A stretch of 64,000 nucleotides of DNA from contig NC_090738.1 in the NCBI RefSeq assembly GCF_036898095.1, positions 62,880,656 to 62,944,655 on the forward strand. The letters run 5' to 3'. This document shows, one piece after another, positions 63,866-64,000 of the stretch. The notes under the pieces were generated by a model. The model was not told the DNA's origin, ran no database searches, and saw nothing but the letters and a program-made list of their open reading frames with translations. How positions within the stretch are numbered: position 1 is the stretch's first letter; every line of letters begins with the position of its first letter. The DNA comes from Palaemon carinicauda. Taxonomy: Eukaryota > Arthropoda > Malacostraca > Decapoda > Palaemonidae. Both the position numbers and the translations under genes were made by a program.

Positions 63866-64000
63866 GTTTGGGAGTTACGATATATTTGAACAATGTAAAT
63901 TTTATCGCTTTAGATATCATTGTGTTATTTTCTAATAATTGAATATCATATGCCTTATGTCATAAGTTTAGATCATTGTAATTTCTATTCCATTGCTTTG
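63866..64000. repeat. Duplicated block X, start of copy 4
   Basis: Begins ATATATTTGAACAATG and CTTATGTCATAAGTTTAGAT like X copy 2; cut by the window end, so the duplication continues to the right. Confidence 0.8.

Overview
This is eukaryotic, repeat-dominated nuclear DNA. Very long dinucleotide (AT, CT/GA, CA), trinucleotide (ATT/TTA) and tetranucleotide (CATA) microsatellites, Penelope-like elements, tRNA-derived SINEs, LINE remnants and a gag-bearing LTR element, with no recognisable host gene, fit a decapod crustacean, most likely a shrimp. That assignment is inference from repeat style, not from a marker gene. One 500-base N run (52611-53110) shows it is a scaffolded draft assembly.

Layout. 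1-4540: a Penelope-like element (PLE-1) with an intact but 5'-truncated RT plus GIY-YIG reading frame, preceded by an exactly length-matched 753-bp inverted copy of its 3' end; then CT, ATT and AT/CA microsatellites. 4541-9806: a second, different PLE (PLE-2) present as two nearly full-length head-to-head copies forming a ~2.5-kb-arm inverted repeat around a ~200-bp pLTR; both copies are broken by single-base indels. Both PLE families carry a hammerhead-ribozyme-like motif near the 3' terminus. 11228-15559: an LTR retrotransposon on the minus strand with a perfect 18-nt lysine-tRNA primer-binding site, a coiled-coil/capsid/zinc-knuckle Gag, no recognisable protease, RT or integrase, and one truncated LTR. 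16700-17125: tRNA-derived SINE material. 17390-18170: a ~140-bp tandem repeat. 19250-20530: a decayed LINE (ORF1 plus start of the endonuclease).

About 25000-64000 is a nested tandem duplication. A block order X (unique-looking) - GA microsatellite - TTA microsatellite - Y - array of a 95-bp minisatellite - Z (containing a minus-strand tRNA SINE) - TTA microsatellite - Y' - array or single unit - W - X recurs. Inside it a ~3.55-kb segment (array + Z + TTA + Y') is repeated in near-identical tandem copies between about 31.6 and 42.5 kb. The 95-bp minisatellite totals close to 100 units in six places, with internal 4-unit and 7-unit higher-order repeats. Between duplications lie a LINE RT C-terminal remnant (45657-46060) and a T-rich tract with a degenerate ~32-bp periodicity (about 47690-48345).

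The only potentially functional protein signal is mobile-element protein. The parts most worth checking are the hammerhead-like motifs shared by two PLE families, the PLE palindrome, and the nested 95-bp / 3.55-kb / >10-kb duplication hierarchy. All coordinates of repeat blocks are by eye and approximate at the edges.
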